Source: Spirosoma foliorum
GTDB lineage: Bacteria; Bacteroidota; Bacteroidia; Cytophagales; Spirosomataceae
DNA length: 64,000 nt
Assembly: GCF_014117325.1 (NCBI RefSeq)
Contig: NZ_CP059732.1
Location: 4,601,001-4,665,000 of the forward strand
Direction of reading: 5' to 3'
Below, piece after piece: positions 27,163-36,617 of the stretch (its first letter is position 1; the number at the start of each line of letters is the position of its first letter). The notes below the pieces were generated by a model. It made no database searches and was not told where the DNA came from. It saw nothing but the letters and a program-made list of their open reading frames with translations. The position numbers and the translations under genes are program-made.

Positions 27163-30100
27163 TTAGAACGAGTAACGAACGCCAAGCTGAGCCTGCCAAA
27201 CGTTATCGATCGTAATGCTCTTAACCCATGAATCTTGCAGCAGAATTGTCTGACCGTTCAAATTCTGCGTAGCCAGACGATAGGTTGGAACACCTGCCGA
27301 GCTAACACTAGCAATTGCTAATGGGTTAGCAGTCGTAGAAACCCAGCCTACACCCCATTTGTTGTTCAATAAGTTGCCAACGTTCAGGATATCAGCACGG
27401 AACTGAATGCTGTGCTTGATATCTTTTGCACCAACTTTGATATAGAACTCCTGAATTACAGTGAAGTCGAAACGGCTCAACCATGGAGCAAAGCCACCAT
27501 TACGTTCAGCATATTGTCCACGACGTGTTTTCAGGTAATCGTTATTGTTGATATACGCATCGAAAGCAGCCTGTTGTTGCTCTGGAGAGTATGTAACAGC
27601 ATTTGCACCTGTACCTACTGTAAGCGCTGCGAATGTCAATTCAGACGCCGATTTAGGAACGTAAAGTAGGTCGTTGATTTGACCATCACCGTTCAGGTCA
27701 CTACCGTAAATATACGACTGTTTGTAACCACTGGTAGAAGAACCACCGAGCGTAAACGTGGTCGAACCACCGAATTTACCACCATAGTTAAGGCGGTAGT
27801 TAACGTAACCGATAATCCGGTGACGAAGGTCGTTATCGCCATACGAAGTCGTCAGGAAGTTCTGACCAGCAACCGTTGGGGTATTACCAACTACAGTGCT
27901 ACCTACCGACATTAAATCACGCGACAGACCGTAGGTATAAGCCAACATACCGCCAAAACCTCGGCTTGTTGGTTTCTCAAGTTTAGCGGTGAACGTGTAC
28001 GAGCTACCTTGGTTTGTGTTTTTCAGCACAAACGCGTTGGTATTATAAGGGTAGTTAATATAACGAGCTGTGTTGATAGCTGCTGTACCCGTTACACCCA
28101 ATGCTGGGTACCGGCTACGAGTATCAGGACCGCTAAGTTGGCCGGTTGGTGATTGTAAGTTAGCATCGATATAACGTAGAGCTTGGATTGTCTTGTTATA
28201 GATCACTTCCAATGTTCCGATCAAGCCCCAGGGCAGACGTTGGTCAATAGCAATATTCGTTTTCCAGACCACAGGATATTTTAGATTCGGATCTGTTGCG
28301 TTAACAGCATAACCGCTCAGACTCATAACATCTGTATTGATCGCGGGCAAGACACCGGCAGGCAATTTGCTGGGGTCAGTAGCGAAGGGAACATCAGTAG
28401 CAGAGGCAACAGTTGTACTATTTAATCTAGTCAATACGCCTGTATTTACCCCATTATTACCCAACTGGTTCGATACTAATACTTCAGGAATACGCGATAC
28501 AAATAAGCCACTTCCTCCACGAATTTGGGTCATTTTATCCCCTTTCACATCCCAGTTAAAACCAACACGAGGAGATATTAACAGACGAGCTTTTGGGAAA
28601 ACACCCGTATTGAGGTAATAATTAGCACCATTTTCGTCTTTATAAGTCAGGCTAGCTACTCGTGGGTTGTTGAATGCAGTAGCCGTTGAGTTATCGTAAG
28701 CGAAAATATCAGCCCGAACACCAGCCGTCAGTTTGAAGGTTGGGTTAACCTGGAACTCATCCTGCACATAAGCACTATAAGTACTTCTGTGCAACGTTTG
28801 CAATGGCTCACCACCCCCTGGTACCAACGAGTAACGGAGGTTATATTGCTTTACTGGTACTGGTGACGTCGTAGCTGTTGGGTTATTAATTGAAGCCAGG
28901 GCTGCCGTCTTGAAATCGGCAATCGAGTTATACACATACACACCGTTCGAAGCGGGGAAGAATACGTTGTTCGACGTATATTTCTCGTACGACAAACCGA
29001 ATGTAAGCGTGTGCTTACCAGCAAAATAGCTGAAGTTGTCGGTAATGTTCAGCGTCGAGTAGTTCAGTTTGTTGTTAGGCGTAAACGGATCGAAACCGAT
29101 AGAGGTATAAGTCGTACCATCTTTCAAAATATCGATGGTTGGGAATATACCCGTCAAATAAGTCCGGTCTTCAATCTGTTTGTTATAGGTAGCAACCAGT
29201 TTGTTAGCAAACTTACCACCAAACGTAGAGTTCAATTCGGCCGCAATCGAGCGGGTGTTATCAGCAATTTGATAGCCCGTATTCTGTGGAGAAAGCGCCA
29301 GGTTACCAGCATAACCCGAAGAAGCATAACCGGTACGGTTACCATTACCAGCCGTGCCGCTACTGCTACTGTTGCTAATGGCCTGATCTGACTTAGAATC
29401 GTGGTGAGAATAACGCACAGACAGCTTATTGTTGTCGTTGATGTTCCAATCCAGACGAATCAAACCTTTTGTGCTTTTCACCTGGTTGTTGAAGTTATCG
29501 ATAGCGCCTAGATCACGATTGAAGTTCGTTTTCATGAATGCGCTCAGGTCTTCCAGGTCAGCAGCGGTTACACGCGATACGTTACCGGCAGTTGATCCTG
29601 GTCGGCTAGCTACCCAATCCAGAGCAGGTACGCTGCTCTTGAATTGTTCTACGTTTACAAAGAAGAACAATTTGTTTTTAATGATCGGACCACCCAACCG
29701 GAAACCAGAGGTTTTCTTATCGATCGTTACTGGAGCCAGATCACGACCATCCGCTTTTTTACCAGCTAAGCTGCTGTTCTGGAACAGGTAGTAAGCCGAT
29801 CCCGAAAAATCGTTCGTACCAGAACGAGTAACGGCGTTGATACCAGCACCCGAGAAGCCTGTCTGACGAACGTCGTAAGGCGCTACGTTAAGCTGAATTT
29901 CGTCTAAAGCATCCAACGACACAGCGGTTGTACCGGTACGTCCACCCGCGATAGCCGAAGAACCTAAACCGAAACCGTTGTTGAATACGGCACCATCAAT
30001 GGTGATGTTGTTGAAACGAGGGTCCTGACCACCAAACGATTGACCATTACCATACGCGTTATATTTGGTAATATCAGTCATGGTACGACCGATTGTTGGC

Positions 30101-30567
30101 ACCGTGTTGATCGTTTCCCGACCATAGGTTGTAGCAGCCCCTGTACGGTTAGAGCTGATAATACCGCCTTGGTTACCCGAAACAACAACTTCTGCTAAAG
30201 AAGTACTGTTGTCAACCATTTTGAAGCTTACATCGGCAGAAGTACCCAGGTTGGTAAACACACCGTCTACCACCTGATCTTTGAAGCCAACATAAGTGGC
30301 AGTTACTTTGAAAGGCCCACCTACACGCACACCAGGAATCGTATAACGACCCGATGCGTTTGTAGTTGTACCGTAGCGGCTACCTGATGGTAGGTGGATA
30401 GCAACAACCGTAGCGCCAGGCAGAACTCCGCCTTTGTCATCGGTTATCTGTCCATCAATGACAGCGGTAGTTACCTGTGCCATGGCTCCGCTCCCACTGA
30501 GCACTGCCAGTAGCATACTGCCGACCAGCAACAAAGCCACTCGAAATTGCAGTAGTTTTTTAGACAT
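27163..30567 (-). CDS. Oar-like TonB-dependent outer membrane receptor
   Basis: 1134 residues. The signal peptide ends SGAMAQ near residue 30. A carboxypeptidase-regulatory-like domain ([21 protein letters not shown] to [11 protein letters not shown]) spans about 35-115. A plug domain follows ([46 protein letters not shown]). Then a large barrel runs to [10 protein letters not shown]. The plug block [25 protein letters not shown] is characteristic of Oar/OmpA-like TonB receptors rather than SusC. Substrate unknown; Oar relatives have been linked to protein export or uptake in other bacteria. Monocistronic by its terminator. Confidence 0.94.
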   Translation of the reverse strand: MSKKLLQFRVALLLVGSMLLAVLSGSGAMAQVTTAVIDGQITDDKGGVLPGATVVAIHLPSGSRYGTTTNASGRYTIPGVRVGGPFKVTATYVGFKDQVVDGVFTNLGTSADVSFKMVDNSTSLAEVVVSGNQGGIISSNRTGAATTYGRETINTVPTIGRTMTDITKYNAYGNGQSFGGQDPRFNNITIDGAVFNNGFGLGSSAIAGGRTGTTAVSLDALDEIQLNVAPYDVRQTGFSGAGINAVTRSGTNDFSGSAYYLFQNSSLAGKKADGRDLAPVTIDKKTSGFRLGGPIIKNKLFFFVNVEQFKSSVPALDWVASRPGSTAGNVSRVTAADLEDLSAFMKTNFNRDLGAIDNFNNQVKSTKGLIRLDWNINDNNKLSVRYSHHDSKSDQAISNSSSSGTAGNGNRTGYASSGYAGNLALSPQNTGYQIADNTRSIAAELNSTFGGKFANKLVATYNKQIEDRTYLTGIFPTIDILKDGTTYTSIGFDPFTPNNKLNYSTLNITDNFSYFAGKHTLTFGLSYEKYTSNNVFFPASNGVYVYNSIADFKTAALASINNPTATTSPVPVKQYNLRYSLVPGGGEPLQTLHRSTYSAYVQDEFQVNPTFKLTAGVRADIFAYDNSTATAFNNPRVASLTYKDENGANYYLNTGVFPKARLLISPRVGFNWDVKGDKMTQIRGGSGLFVSRIPEVLVSNQLGNNGVNTGVLTRLNSTTVASATDVPFATDPSKLPAGVLPAINTDVMSLSGYAVNATDPNLKYPVVWKTNIAIDQRLPWGLIGTLEVIYNKTIQALRYIDANLQSPTGQLSGPDTRSRYPALGVTGTAAINTARYINYPYNTNAFVLKNTNQGSSYTFTAKLEKPTSRGFGGMLAYTYGLSRDLMSVGSTVVGNTPTVAGQNFLTTSYGDNDLRHRIIGYVNYRLNYGGKFGGSTTFTLGGSSTSGYKQSYIYGSDLNGDGQINDLLYVPKSASELTFAALTVGTGANAVTYSPEQQQAAFDAYINNNDYLKTRRGQYAERNGGFAPWLSRFDFTVIQEFYIKVGAKDIKHSIQFRADILNVGNLLNNKWGVGWVSTTANPLAIASVSSAGVPTYRLATQNLNGQTILLQDSWVKSITIDNVWQAQLGVRYSF

Positions 30568-30892
30568 AGAAGTGTTTGTTTTGTTAGTAGGTAATGAGAT
30601 TTGTATCCATCAGATACTTTCTCAATTTAATGACAAATATGCTATTTTTTTCAAGTCAAAAAAGCAAGGCTTCTTAAAAAAGTACCACCATATTAAAATG
30701 TATTGACAAAATTCTACAAATAATCTTATTTTAAAATGATTAGGTTCTATAATGTTCATTACCATATTGTTAAGGGGAAAAATTCTTTAGACGGTTTTGT
30801 TGACATTGTATACCCATTTGGGTGGTAAATGTGTAATTATGTTTGTTTAAAGTAGCTATCTCAACTTAATCCTCTCTTAGTTTTGTCCTCTT
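30568..30892. other. AT-rich divergent intergenic region with selD promoter
   Basis: 325 bases between divergent genes. It contains the selD -7 box at 30878-30885. On the minus strand CATATTTG (30634-30641) is one base from the -7 consensus and may serve the receptor gene. No ORF with recognisable content and no repeat seen. Confidence 0.5.
30878..30885 (+). promoter_or_regulatory. Putative -7 box of selD, implying a very short leader
   Basis: TAGTTTTG fits TAnnTTTG exactly and ends 7 bases before the selD ATG at 30893. If used, transcription would start at or within a few bases of the ATG. Confidence 0.5.
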
Positions 30893-31945
30893 ATGCAACC
30901 AATCGACAAGTCCGATTTTAAGCTTACACAATACAGTCATGGCGCGGGTTGTGGCTGCAAGATTTCGCCCAAAATCCTGGACCAAATCCTGCACACAAAT
31001 GCAACGGCTTTCCAGCCTCGTTACGATAATCTATTGGTTGGAAATGACTCGCGGGATGACGCAGCTGTTCTCGACCTCGGCAATGGAGAAGCCATTATCA
31101 GCACAACGGATTTCTTTATGCCCATCGTCGATGACGCTTTCGATTTTGGGCGAATTGCCTCGGCTAATTCGATCAGCGATGTCTATGCCATGGGGGGCGA
31201 ACCAATTATGGCTATTGCCATTCTGGGCTGGCCGTTAGACAAACTCCCCCCTGCCGTTGCTGGGCAGGTGCTCGAAGGCGCTCGTGCAATCTGCCTGGAA
31301 GCCGGAATCCCACTCGCAGGGGGCCATAGCATCGACTCTCCTGAACCAATTTTCGGCCTGGCCGTAACCGGTAAAGTTCGGCTTGATCATCTTAAGCAAA
31401 ATAACACGGCAACAGCAGGCTGTCGATTGTATTTGACCAAACCACTGGGTGTTGGTATTCTGACAACTGCCCAGAAGAAGGGAATTCTGAAAGCTGAGCA
31501 CGCCAGTATAGCACCCGTTCAAATGGCTCAGCTTAATAAATTCGGAGCCGTTTTAGGAAAGTTGCCATATGTGAAGGCGCTGACTGACGTAACAGGTTTT
31601 GGCTTACTTGGTCACCTGACCGAAATGGCCGAAGGATCTGGACTAAGTGCAATCATTGATTTCGATGCAGTACCCAAACTAGACATGGTTGAAGACTATC
31701 TGGCGCAGAAAAGTTTTCCAGGTGGTACGATTCGTAACTGGGATAGTTATGGACATAAAATCAGCGAATTAACCGAACTACAGCGCTATATTCTGGCTGA
31801 TCCACAAACGTCAGGGGGCCTCCTCATCGCCATTGATCCCGGTAGTATGGATGAATTTGAACGCGTAGCCCAGGAAAACCGGTTTACTTTGCAACCATTC
31901 GGCGAGTTAGTCGAACAACGAGAAAAAGTTGTGTATGTAAATTAA
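30893..31945 (+). CDS. selD: Selenide, water dikinase
   Basis: Makes selenophosphate from selenide and ATP, the Se donor for selenocysteine and 2-selenouridine. The 350 residues resemble E. coli SelD throughout: [20 protein letters not shown] contains the catalytic Cys20 and Lys23 (with Cys22) in place of a selenocysteine, then [80 protein letters not shown] and [10 protein letters not shown]. No selA, selB, selC or selU is in the window. The promoter box abuts the start. A purine-rich period-9 hairpin follows. Confidence 0.97.
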   Translation: MQPIDKSDFKLTQYSHGAGCGCKISPKILDQILHTNATAFQPRYDNLLVGNDSRDDAAVLDLGNGEAIISTTDFFMPIVDDAFDFGRIASANSISDVYAMGGEPIMAIAILGWPLDKLPPAVAGQVLEGARAICLEAGIPLAGGHSIDSPEPIFGLAVTGKVRLDHLKQNNTATAGCRLYLTKPLGVGILTTAQKKGILKAEHASIAPVQMAQLNKFGAVLGKLPYVKALTDVTGFGLLGHLTEMAEGSGLSAIIDFDAVPKLDMVEDYLAQKSFPGGTIRNWDSYGHKISELTELQRYILADPQTSGGLLIAIDPGSMDEFERVAQENRFTLQPFGELVEQREKVVYVN

Positions 31946-31947
31946 TA

Positions 31948-32040
31948 GGAGAAAAGGGAGGAGGGGGAGTAAAGGGACGAAAGGAAAGCAGCATATATCT
32001 TTTACTCCCCCTCCTCCCTCTTCTCCCCCTCCTCCCTCTC
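31948..32040 (+). repeat. Period-9 homopurine/homopyrimidine hairpin
   Basis: The left side is four 9-nt units GGAnnnnnG at 31948-31983 (GGAGAAAAG, GGAGGAGGG). The right side is 9-nt pyrimidine units ending CTC, with CCCCTCCTC occurring twice 18 bases apart. The core arms 31956-31973 and 32001-32018 pair perfectly over 18 bp. It runs up to the ATG of the next gene. The strong strand asymmetry could allow triplex formation. Confidence 0.88.
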
Positions 32041-32041
32041 T

Positions 32042-32812
32042 ATGAAATTATTCTTCCGTCAAACCGGCGAAACCGGCCCAGCCATCGTTATTCTACACGG
32101 CGTTTTTGGCTCATCAGATAATTGGCTGACTACCAGTAAAACCATTGCCGCATACGGCTACCGTGTCTTTGCGCTCGATCAGCGAAATCATGGGCAATCC
32201 CCCAGAAGCAACGATCAGGATTACCAGAGCATGGCTGCCGATTTACGCGAATTTCTTATCGACCAAAATCTGGATAATCCAATTCTGGTGGGTCATTCGA
32301 TGGGCGGAAAAACAGTTATGCAGTACGCCATGCTCTATCCGGGCACCTTCCAGAAACTCGTTGTTGTCGACATTGCCCCTAAGTTTTACCCGGTTCACCA
32401 CGCTCAACTTATAAAAGGGTTGAAAGCCATTGATCTCGCTAGTATCAAAGGACGCAATGAAGCCGATGCCGTTTTGCAACAGTATGAACCCTTGATTCCG
32501 GTGCGGCAGTTTTTGCTTAAAAACCTGTATCGAAACGAACAGGGAGGGTTTGATTGGCGCATTAATATCCCTGTTATCGAACGTGAATTGCATGGTATTG
32601 GCGAAGAGTTGACAAATCCTCAAATCGTTACTGCACCAACCTTATTTATGCGGGGTAGCGAATCGCCTTATATTCTGGATGAAGATATTCCAACGATCAA
32701 GCGCATTTTCCCAAATGCCCAAATCGAAACCATTCAGGGAGCAGGCCATTGGGTACAAGCCGAGAAACCGGTTGAGTTTGTTGATGTGTTGATGAAGTTT
32801 GTTCATAGATAA
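32042..32812 (+). CDS. Alpha/beta-fold esterase (YbfF-like)
   Basis: 256-residue serine hydrolase. It begins at the family start MKLFFRQTGETGPAIVILHGVFGSSDNW, with oxyanion-hole HGxF, then FALDQRNHGQSPRS. The nucleophile elbow ILVGHSMGGKT has Ser86, and the catalytic histidine is in GAGHWVQAEKP near residue 237. The match to the YbfF group of short-chain thio/esterases is good. The natural substrate is unknown. It is in line with selD but separated by the period-9 hairpin. Confidence 0.92.
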   Translation: MKLFFRQTGETGPAIVILHGVFGSSDNWLTTSKTIAAYGYRVFALDQRNHGQSPRSNDQDYQSMAADLREFLIDQNLDNPILVGHSMGGKTVMQYAMLYPGTFQKLVVVDIAPKFYPVHHAQLIKGLKAIDLASIKGRNEADAVLQQYEPLIPVRQFLLKNLYRNEQGGFDWRINIPVIERELHGIGEELTNPQIVTAPTLFMRGSESPYILDEDIPTIKRIFPNAQIETIQGAGHWVQAEKPVEFVDVLMKFVHR

Positions 32813-32813
32813 A

Positions 32814-32899
32814 TTTGTCATGCTGACGAAGGAAGCATCTTCGGTAGTATAAAATAAAGTTTGCTCACCCGAAGATGCTTCCTTCGTCAGCATGACAAA
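32814..32899 (+). repeat. Perfect 31-bp palindrome
   Basis: Arms 32814-32844 and 32869-32899 are perfectly complementary with a 24-nt loop, filling the whole gap; six A residues follow the right arm. The arm contains GTCATGCTGACGAAGGAAG. I recall similar intergenic words from other Bacteroidota genomes, so this may be a dispersed element. It is not short-period repetitive. Confidence 0.92.
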
Positions 32900-32901
32900 A
32901 A

Positions 32902-33603
32902 ATGCCAACCCTATACCTCATCCCTACCCTACTTGCCGACGACACCGCCAGTCAGGTGTTGCCTCCTCCTATACAAGGGATTATCGAAAAAACGGACGCT
33001 TATTTTGTGGAGAATATCCGCACAGCCAGACGGTTTATCAGTGGCCTGAAGACAACACGGGTGATCGATGAAACAACCTTTTTCGAACTCGACAAAGACA
33101 CTCCTCCAGCCGATACCCGACGCCAGATTCAGGAGTTGACAGAGCGTAAACGGAACGCTGGCGTTCTGTCAGAAGCGGGTTGCCCTGGTGTGGCAGACCC
33201 CGGAGCAGTAGTGGTCGGTATGGCCCATGCATTAGGCTGGAAAGTTGAACCACTCGTAGGGCCATCCTCTATTTTACTGGCGCTGATGGGTTCTGGTATG
33301 AGTGGCCAATCATTTGTATTTCACGGATATATTCCCATTGATCGGCAGGATCGCGCCCGGTCGTTACGTCACCTGGAAAAAGAAGCACAAACCCGGCAGC
33401 AAACTCAGATTTTTATGGAAACGCCGTATCGAAACGATGCCCTTTTTGCCGATATTCTAGCCAACTGTCAGCCCAACACGCGCTTGTGTGTAGCTTGTAA
33501 TTTGACCGCTCCTGATGCCTTTATTCGGACGCTTACGATTCGCGAATGGAAATCACAAGCACCTGATTTACGTAAAAAACCAACCGTGTTCCTACTTTTG
33601 TAA
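32902..33603 (+). CDS. RsmI-like SAM-dependent methyltransferase (tetrapyrrole methylase fold)
   Basis: 234 residues of the YraL/RsmI class, related to the enzyme that 2'-O-methylates C1402 of 16S rRNA. Visible: LYLIPTLLADD at the start (instead of LYVVATPIGN), FVENIRTARRF, the SAM-site block AGVLSEAGCPGVADPGAVVV, and EPLVGPSSILLALMGSGMSGQSFVFHGYIP. IFMETPYRND and a shortened C-terminus follow. This shorter Bacteroidota variant lacks the canonical SDAGTP motif, showing SEAGCP instead, so the substrate may differ from classic RsmI. Confidence 0.88.
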   Translation: MPTLYLIPTLLADDTASQVLPPPIQGIIEKTDAYFVENIRTARRFISGLKTTRVIDETTFFELDKDTPPADTRRQIQELTERKRNAGVLSEAGCPGVADPGAVVVGMAHALGWKVEPLVGPSSILLALMGSGMSGQSFVFHGYIPIDRQDRARSLRHLEKEAQTRQQTQIFMETPYRNDALFADILANCQPNTRLCVACNLTAPDAFIRTLTIREWKSQAPDLRKKPTVFLLL

Positions 33604-33630
33604 ATATAAGCGGTCGGACGAACGTTTTCG

Positions 33631-33671
33631 CATCCTGTCCGCTGTTTTATGCCCTGAAAGCGGACAGGATG
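33631..33671 (+). repeat. Palindrome of the GGACAGGATGTCCGC family
   Basis: Perfect 13-bp arms 33631-33643 and 33659-33671 in the gap between the methyltransferase and the MBL gene. The right half itself holds the small palindrome GGACAGGATGTCC. The same core occurs at 42793-42821. The right arm overlaps a false ATG at 33669. Confidence 0.85.
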
Positions 33672-33683
33672 TCCGCGTTACCT

Positions 33684-34337
33684 ATGATCCAAGCCTTCGA
33701 ATTCTCTCCATTCCACGAAAACACCTACGTCGTATCCGATGATGCTACTGGTGAGGCTGTGATCATTGATCCTGGCTGTTACGAACAGGCTGAAAAGGAA
33801 GCGCTGGCAAAGTTTATCATCGACCGTAAGCTCAAAATCAAGTATCTACTGCTCACTCATTCTCACCTCGACCATGTGTTTGGGGTTGCGTATGTTAAGC
33901 GCAAGTTTGGCGTTAAAGCGTATTTGCACGAGCTGGATATGGTGATTTACAATGACGTACCAACGCGCTGTGCATTATACGGATTGCGAGGGTATGAACC
34001 CTCTGAAATTGATGCTTATCTTAAAGAGGGCGATCAGTTTCGGTTCGGCAATACGGTTCTGGATGTGATCTTTGTACCCGGACATGCGCCAGGCCATGTT
34101 GCCTTTGTAAACCACGCAGACCGTTATGTGCTTGGAGGGGATGTGTTGTTTCGGGGCAGTGTTGGCCGAACGGATTTTCCGTATTGTAATCATAGCGACC
34201 TGATCAACAGTATCCGAACGCAGTTTTTTACCTTACCTGATGATTATGTTGTTTATCCGGGCCATATGGAACCGACTACCATTGGCCAGGAAAAGCGAAC
34301 AAATCCATATGTAAAAGGAATTATAAATGATAAATGA
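33684..34337 (+). CDS. MBL-fold metallohydrolase, glyoxalase II-like
   Basis: About 217 residues. It starts IQAFEFSPFHENTYVV as in hydroxyacylglutathione hydrolase-like proteins. The metal motif is LLLTHSHLDHVFGVAYV, with further ligands in FVPGHAPGHVAFV, LGGDVLFRGSVGRTDFP and YPGHMEPTTIGQEKRTNPYV. The ATG at 33684 is preferred over 33669, whose five extra residues come from a palindrome arm. Probably a thioesterase, but the substrate is unknown. Confidence 0.93.
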   Translation: MIQAFEFSPFHENTYVVSDDATGEAVIIDPGCYEQAEKEALAKFIIDRKLKIKYLLLTHSHLDHVFGVAYVKRKFGVKAYLHELDMVIYNDVPTRCALYGLRGYEPSEIDAYLKEGDQFRFGNTVLDVIFVPGHAPGHVAFVNHADRYVLGGDVLFRGSVGRTDFPYCNHSDLINSIRTQFFTLPDDYVVYPGHMEPTTIGQEKRTNPYVKGIINDK

Positions 34338-34407
34338 TGAATTATTTATCATCATTATATGGGTGGCTCCATCATCATTTATCATTCATAATTCATCATT
34401 CAATCTT
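34324..34407 (+). repeat. Period-7 hairpin before pssA
   Basis: Perfect 13-bp arms lie at 34333-34345 and 34388-34400, inside a longer heptamer array. ATAAATG units are on the left; TCATnAT units (TCATCAT, TCATAAT) are on the right. It begins within the last codons of the MBL gene and ends at the TTG start of pssA. It shares words with 49401 and 44775. Reading through it gives a false 24-residue N-terminus for pssA. Confidence 0.88.
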
Positions 34408-35107
34408 GAAATCACTACTCAAACACTTACCCAATGCGATGACCTGCGGCAACTTGCTGTGTGGCTGTATTGGTCTGGTCATGACCCTGCGCGGTCATCT
34501 GGAAACGGCTTCCTGGTTAATTATGCTAGCGGCTGTTCTAGATTTTGGTGATGGATTCGTAGCCCGATTAGTGAAGGTATCCGGTCCATTTGGGAAAGAG
34601 TTGGATTCATTGGCCGATGTCGTAACGTTTGGGGTCTTACCCGCTACGATTGTCTTTCAACTTGCCTGGTTTCAGGGATTAGACGTAATTTCCTACGGTG
34701 CCTTTTTAATCGCTGTTCTGGCTGCTCTACGGTTGGCGAATTTCAACATCGATACACGCCAGTCCGAATCGTTCATCGGCTTACCAGTTCCAGCCAATAC
34801 AATGTTGATTGCCGCCTTTCCACTTATGGAACGCTATCAACCTCAATTTGATGCGATCTGGAAAAATGATATAGGATTGGGAATGATGATTGCCTTTTCG
34901 TTTATGATGGTGTCTGAAGTACCTTTATTCGCACTCAAATTCAAGACCTTTGGCTGGGCAGAAAACCAGATTAAATACAGTTTTCTAATCGCTTCTGTTC
35001 TGCTCCTGTTATTTTTGCATTATGCGGCCATCCCGCTGATTATTTTACTTTACATTGTTCTTTCACTTTTTACTAAAGAGCGAAAGAGCGGAAGAGCAAA
35101 AGAGTGA
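34406..35107 (+). CDS. pssA: CDP-diacylglycerol--serine O-phosphatidyltransferase
   Basis: Inner-membrane CDP-alcohol phosphotransferase that makes phosphatidylserine, the precursor of phosphatidylethanolamine. The signature DGFVARLVKVSGPFGKELD, extended by SLAD, matches D-G-xx-A-R-x8-G-x3-D-x3-D. The N-terminus LLKHLPNAMTCGNLLCGCIG and several membrane helices fit the family. I place the start at TTG 34406 (MKSLLKHLPNA, 233 residues). The ATG at 34334 adds His/Ile-rich residues encoded purely by the preceding hairpin. The C-terminal tail KERKSGRAKE is encoded by the arm of the next repeat. Confidence 0.93.
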   Translation: MKSLLKHLPNAMTCGNLLCGCIGLVMTLRGHLETASWLIMLAAVLDFGDGFVARLVKVSGPFGKELDSLADVVTFGVLPATIVFQLAWFQGLDVISYGAFLIAVLAALRLANFNIDTRQSESFIGLPVPANTMLIAAFPLMERYQPQFDAIWKNDIGLGMMIAFSFMMVSEVPLFALKFKTFGWAENQIKYSFLIASVLLLLFLHYAAIPLIILLYIVLSLFTKERKSGRAKE

Positions 35108-35160
35108 ACCCTTATCACTCAAAATTCACTCTTTCGTTCTTTCACCCTTTCACTCATTAA
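35078..35160 (+). repeat. Period-8 hairpin between pssA and purS
   Basis: Left 8-nt units GAGnGnAA-like (GAGCGAAA, GAGCGGAA) from 35078; right units TCnnTCTT or TCACCCTT from 35125. Arms 35078-35108 and 35125-35155 pair over 31 bp with several mismatches, mostly transitions that can wobble as RNA. The left arm encodes the last ten codons of pssA. Confidence 0.8.
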
Positions 35161-35163
35161 ATA

Positions 35164-35415
35164 ATGAAATACATCGCTGAAATTAACATCATGACCCGTT
35201 CGGAAATTTTGGACCCACAAGGCAAGGCCGTTAAGTTGGGGCTTCATAATCTCCAAATGGATACGATCGACAACGTTCGTATTGGTAAACACATTCGGCT
35301 TGAAGTAGATGCCGACACCGAAGAACAGGCTCGTACAACCGTCGATTCAGCCTGCCGTCAGTTGCTGGCCAATCTTATTATGGAAGAATATTCATTTGAG
35401 CTGCATACAGCTTAA
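35164..35415 (+). CDS. purS: Phosphoribosylformylglycinamidine synthase subunit PurS
   Basis: Small structural subunit of the PurSQL complex of purine biosynthesis, which converts FGAR to FGAM. The 83 residues match the family length: KYIAEINIMTRSEILDPQGKAVKLGLHNL, then VRIGKHIRLEVDADTEEQA, and ANLIMEEYSFEL. No purL or purQ is nearby, so the complex is encoded elsewhere. Adjacent to pssA with a periodic hairpin between. Confidence 0.93.
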   Translation: MKYIAEINIMTRSEILDPQGKAVKLGLHNLQMDTIDNVRIGKHIRLEVDADTEEQARTTVDSACRQLLANLIMEEYSFELHTA

Positions 35416-35490
35416 AAGGCATCCATTGTCTTTTTCCGGCACAAATAGTACAATTGGTGAATTCGAGAGAATACGCACCACAAAAAGTAC

Positions 35491-35498
35491 TATTTTTG
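35491..35498 (+). promoter_or_regulatory. Putative -7 promoter box of fabH
   Basis: TATTTTTG matches TAnnTTTG and ends 21 bases before the ATG at 35520. It lies inside the longer open frame that begins at TTG 35454, which argues that the long form is not translated. Confidence 0.6.
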
Positions 35499-35519
35499 CC
35501 AACTATTTTGCAACAGCGA

Positions 35520-36527
35520 ATGAATACAATTTATTCTAGTATCAAGGGATTAGGGTTTTACGTTCCGGATAACATTGTTACCAACAACGACCTGACCCAA
35601 TATATGGATACGTCGGATGCCTGGATTCAGGAACGGACGGGCATCAAACAACGACGCTATTTCACCCCCGGCAAAGATACCAACGCCAGCATGGCAACGG
35701 CAGCCTCGCGGATGGCACTCGATCGCGCTGGTCTGGCCGCTAAAGATGTTGATCTAATCGTTTATGCAACTATCACGCCGGACTATTACTTTCCGGGTTC
35801 TGCTTTTCTGATGCAGCGTGAACTGGGGCTCGAAGGCATCGGGGTTATCGATATTCGGAATCAGTGCTCAGGCTTTGTCTATGGGCTATCCATTGCCGAC
35901 CAGTTCATCAAAACGGGAATGTATAAAACCATTCTGGTTGTCGGTTCGGAAATCCAGTCAACATTTCTCGATAAAAGTAATGCAGGTCGGGGTGTCGCTG
36001 TTATTTTCGGCGATGGAGCCGGCGCTGCTGTTTTACAGGCAACTACTGACCCTGATCATCGTGTTTTATCGACCCATCTTCACGCCGATGGTCGCTATGC
36101 TGAAGAATTGTATGTACGTGATCCAGGCAGTAGTCGGGAAGGCCGGTGGATTAGTGAAGCCACGTTAACTGACGGCAATTACAACGTAACCATGAATGGC
36201 AATGCTGTTTTTAAGCATGCTGTCGTTCGGTTTATGGAAGTAATTAATGAGAGCTTAGAAGCCAATGGCTATAGAGCGGATGATCTGGCTTTGCTAGTAC
36301 CGCATCAGGCCAATATTCGGATTTCGGAGTACGTTCGGCAGCAAATGAACTTACCCGAAGAAAAAGTATTCAATAATATTCAGCAGTATGGCAATACGAC
36401 CGCAGCGTCGATTCCCATTGCCATGACAGAAGCCTTTGAACAAGGACGCATCAAATCCGGCGACTTAATTTGTCTGGCCGCATTTGGTAGCGGTTTTACC
36501 TGGGCTTCAGCGCTAATTAAATGGTAA
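35520..36527 (+). CDS. fabH: Beta-ketoacyl-ACP synthase III family
   Basis: Condenses an acyl-CoA with malonyl-ACP to start fatty acid synthesis. 335 residues from ATG 35520 (MNTIYSSIKGLGFYVPDNIVTN). Catalytic triad: Cys116 in DIRNQCSGFVYGL, His in LVPHQANIRI and Asn in QYGNTTAASIP. TSDAWIQERTGIKQRR and the C-terminal GDLICLAAFGSGFTWASALIKW are typical. The active-site context RNQCSGF differs slightly from the classic RAACAGF and is seen in Bacteroidota paralogues, so it may prefer a non-acetyl starter. That last point is inference. Confidence 0.93.
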   Translation: MNTIYSSIKGLGFYVPDNIVTNNDLTQYMDTSDAWIQERTGIKQRRYFTPGKDTNASMATAASRMALDRAGLAAKDVDLIVYATITPDYYFPGSAFLMQRELGLEGIGVIDIRNQCSGFVYGLSIADQFIKTGMYKTILVVGSEIQSTFLDKSNAGRGVAVIFGDGAGAAVLQATTDPDHRVLSTHLHADGRYAEELYVRDPGSSREGRWISEATLTDGNYNVTMNGNAVFKHAVVRFMEVINESLEANGYRADDLALLVPHQANIRISEYVRQQMNLPEEKVFNNIQQYGNTTAASIPIAMTEAFEQGRIKSGDLICLAAFGSGFTWASALIKW

Positions 36528-36539
36528 GATGATCTATAT

Positions 36540-36612
36540 AATGTAGGATGTATGATGTATGATGTATTTCTCTAGTGTACATCATATATCCTACATCATA
36601 CATCACACACAC
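36540..36612 (+). repeat. Period-7 hairpin, ATGTATG/CATACAT family
   Basis: The left side has four heptamers ATGTAnn (ATGTAGG, ATGTATG). The right side has CATATAT, CCTACAT-type heptamers. The arms pair imperfectly. It fills the gap between the convergent fabH and CoA-binding genes and shares its words with 19869-19939. Confidence 0.87.
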
Positions 36613-36617
36613 TCTAC

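Noticed and set aside
34334..34405. N-terminal extension of pssA (ATG 34334)
   Set aside because: The extra residues are encoded by the heptamer hairpin, and the family starts near KSLLKHLPNAMTC.
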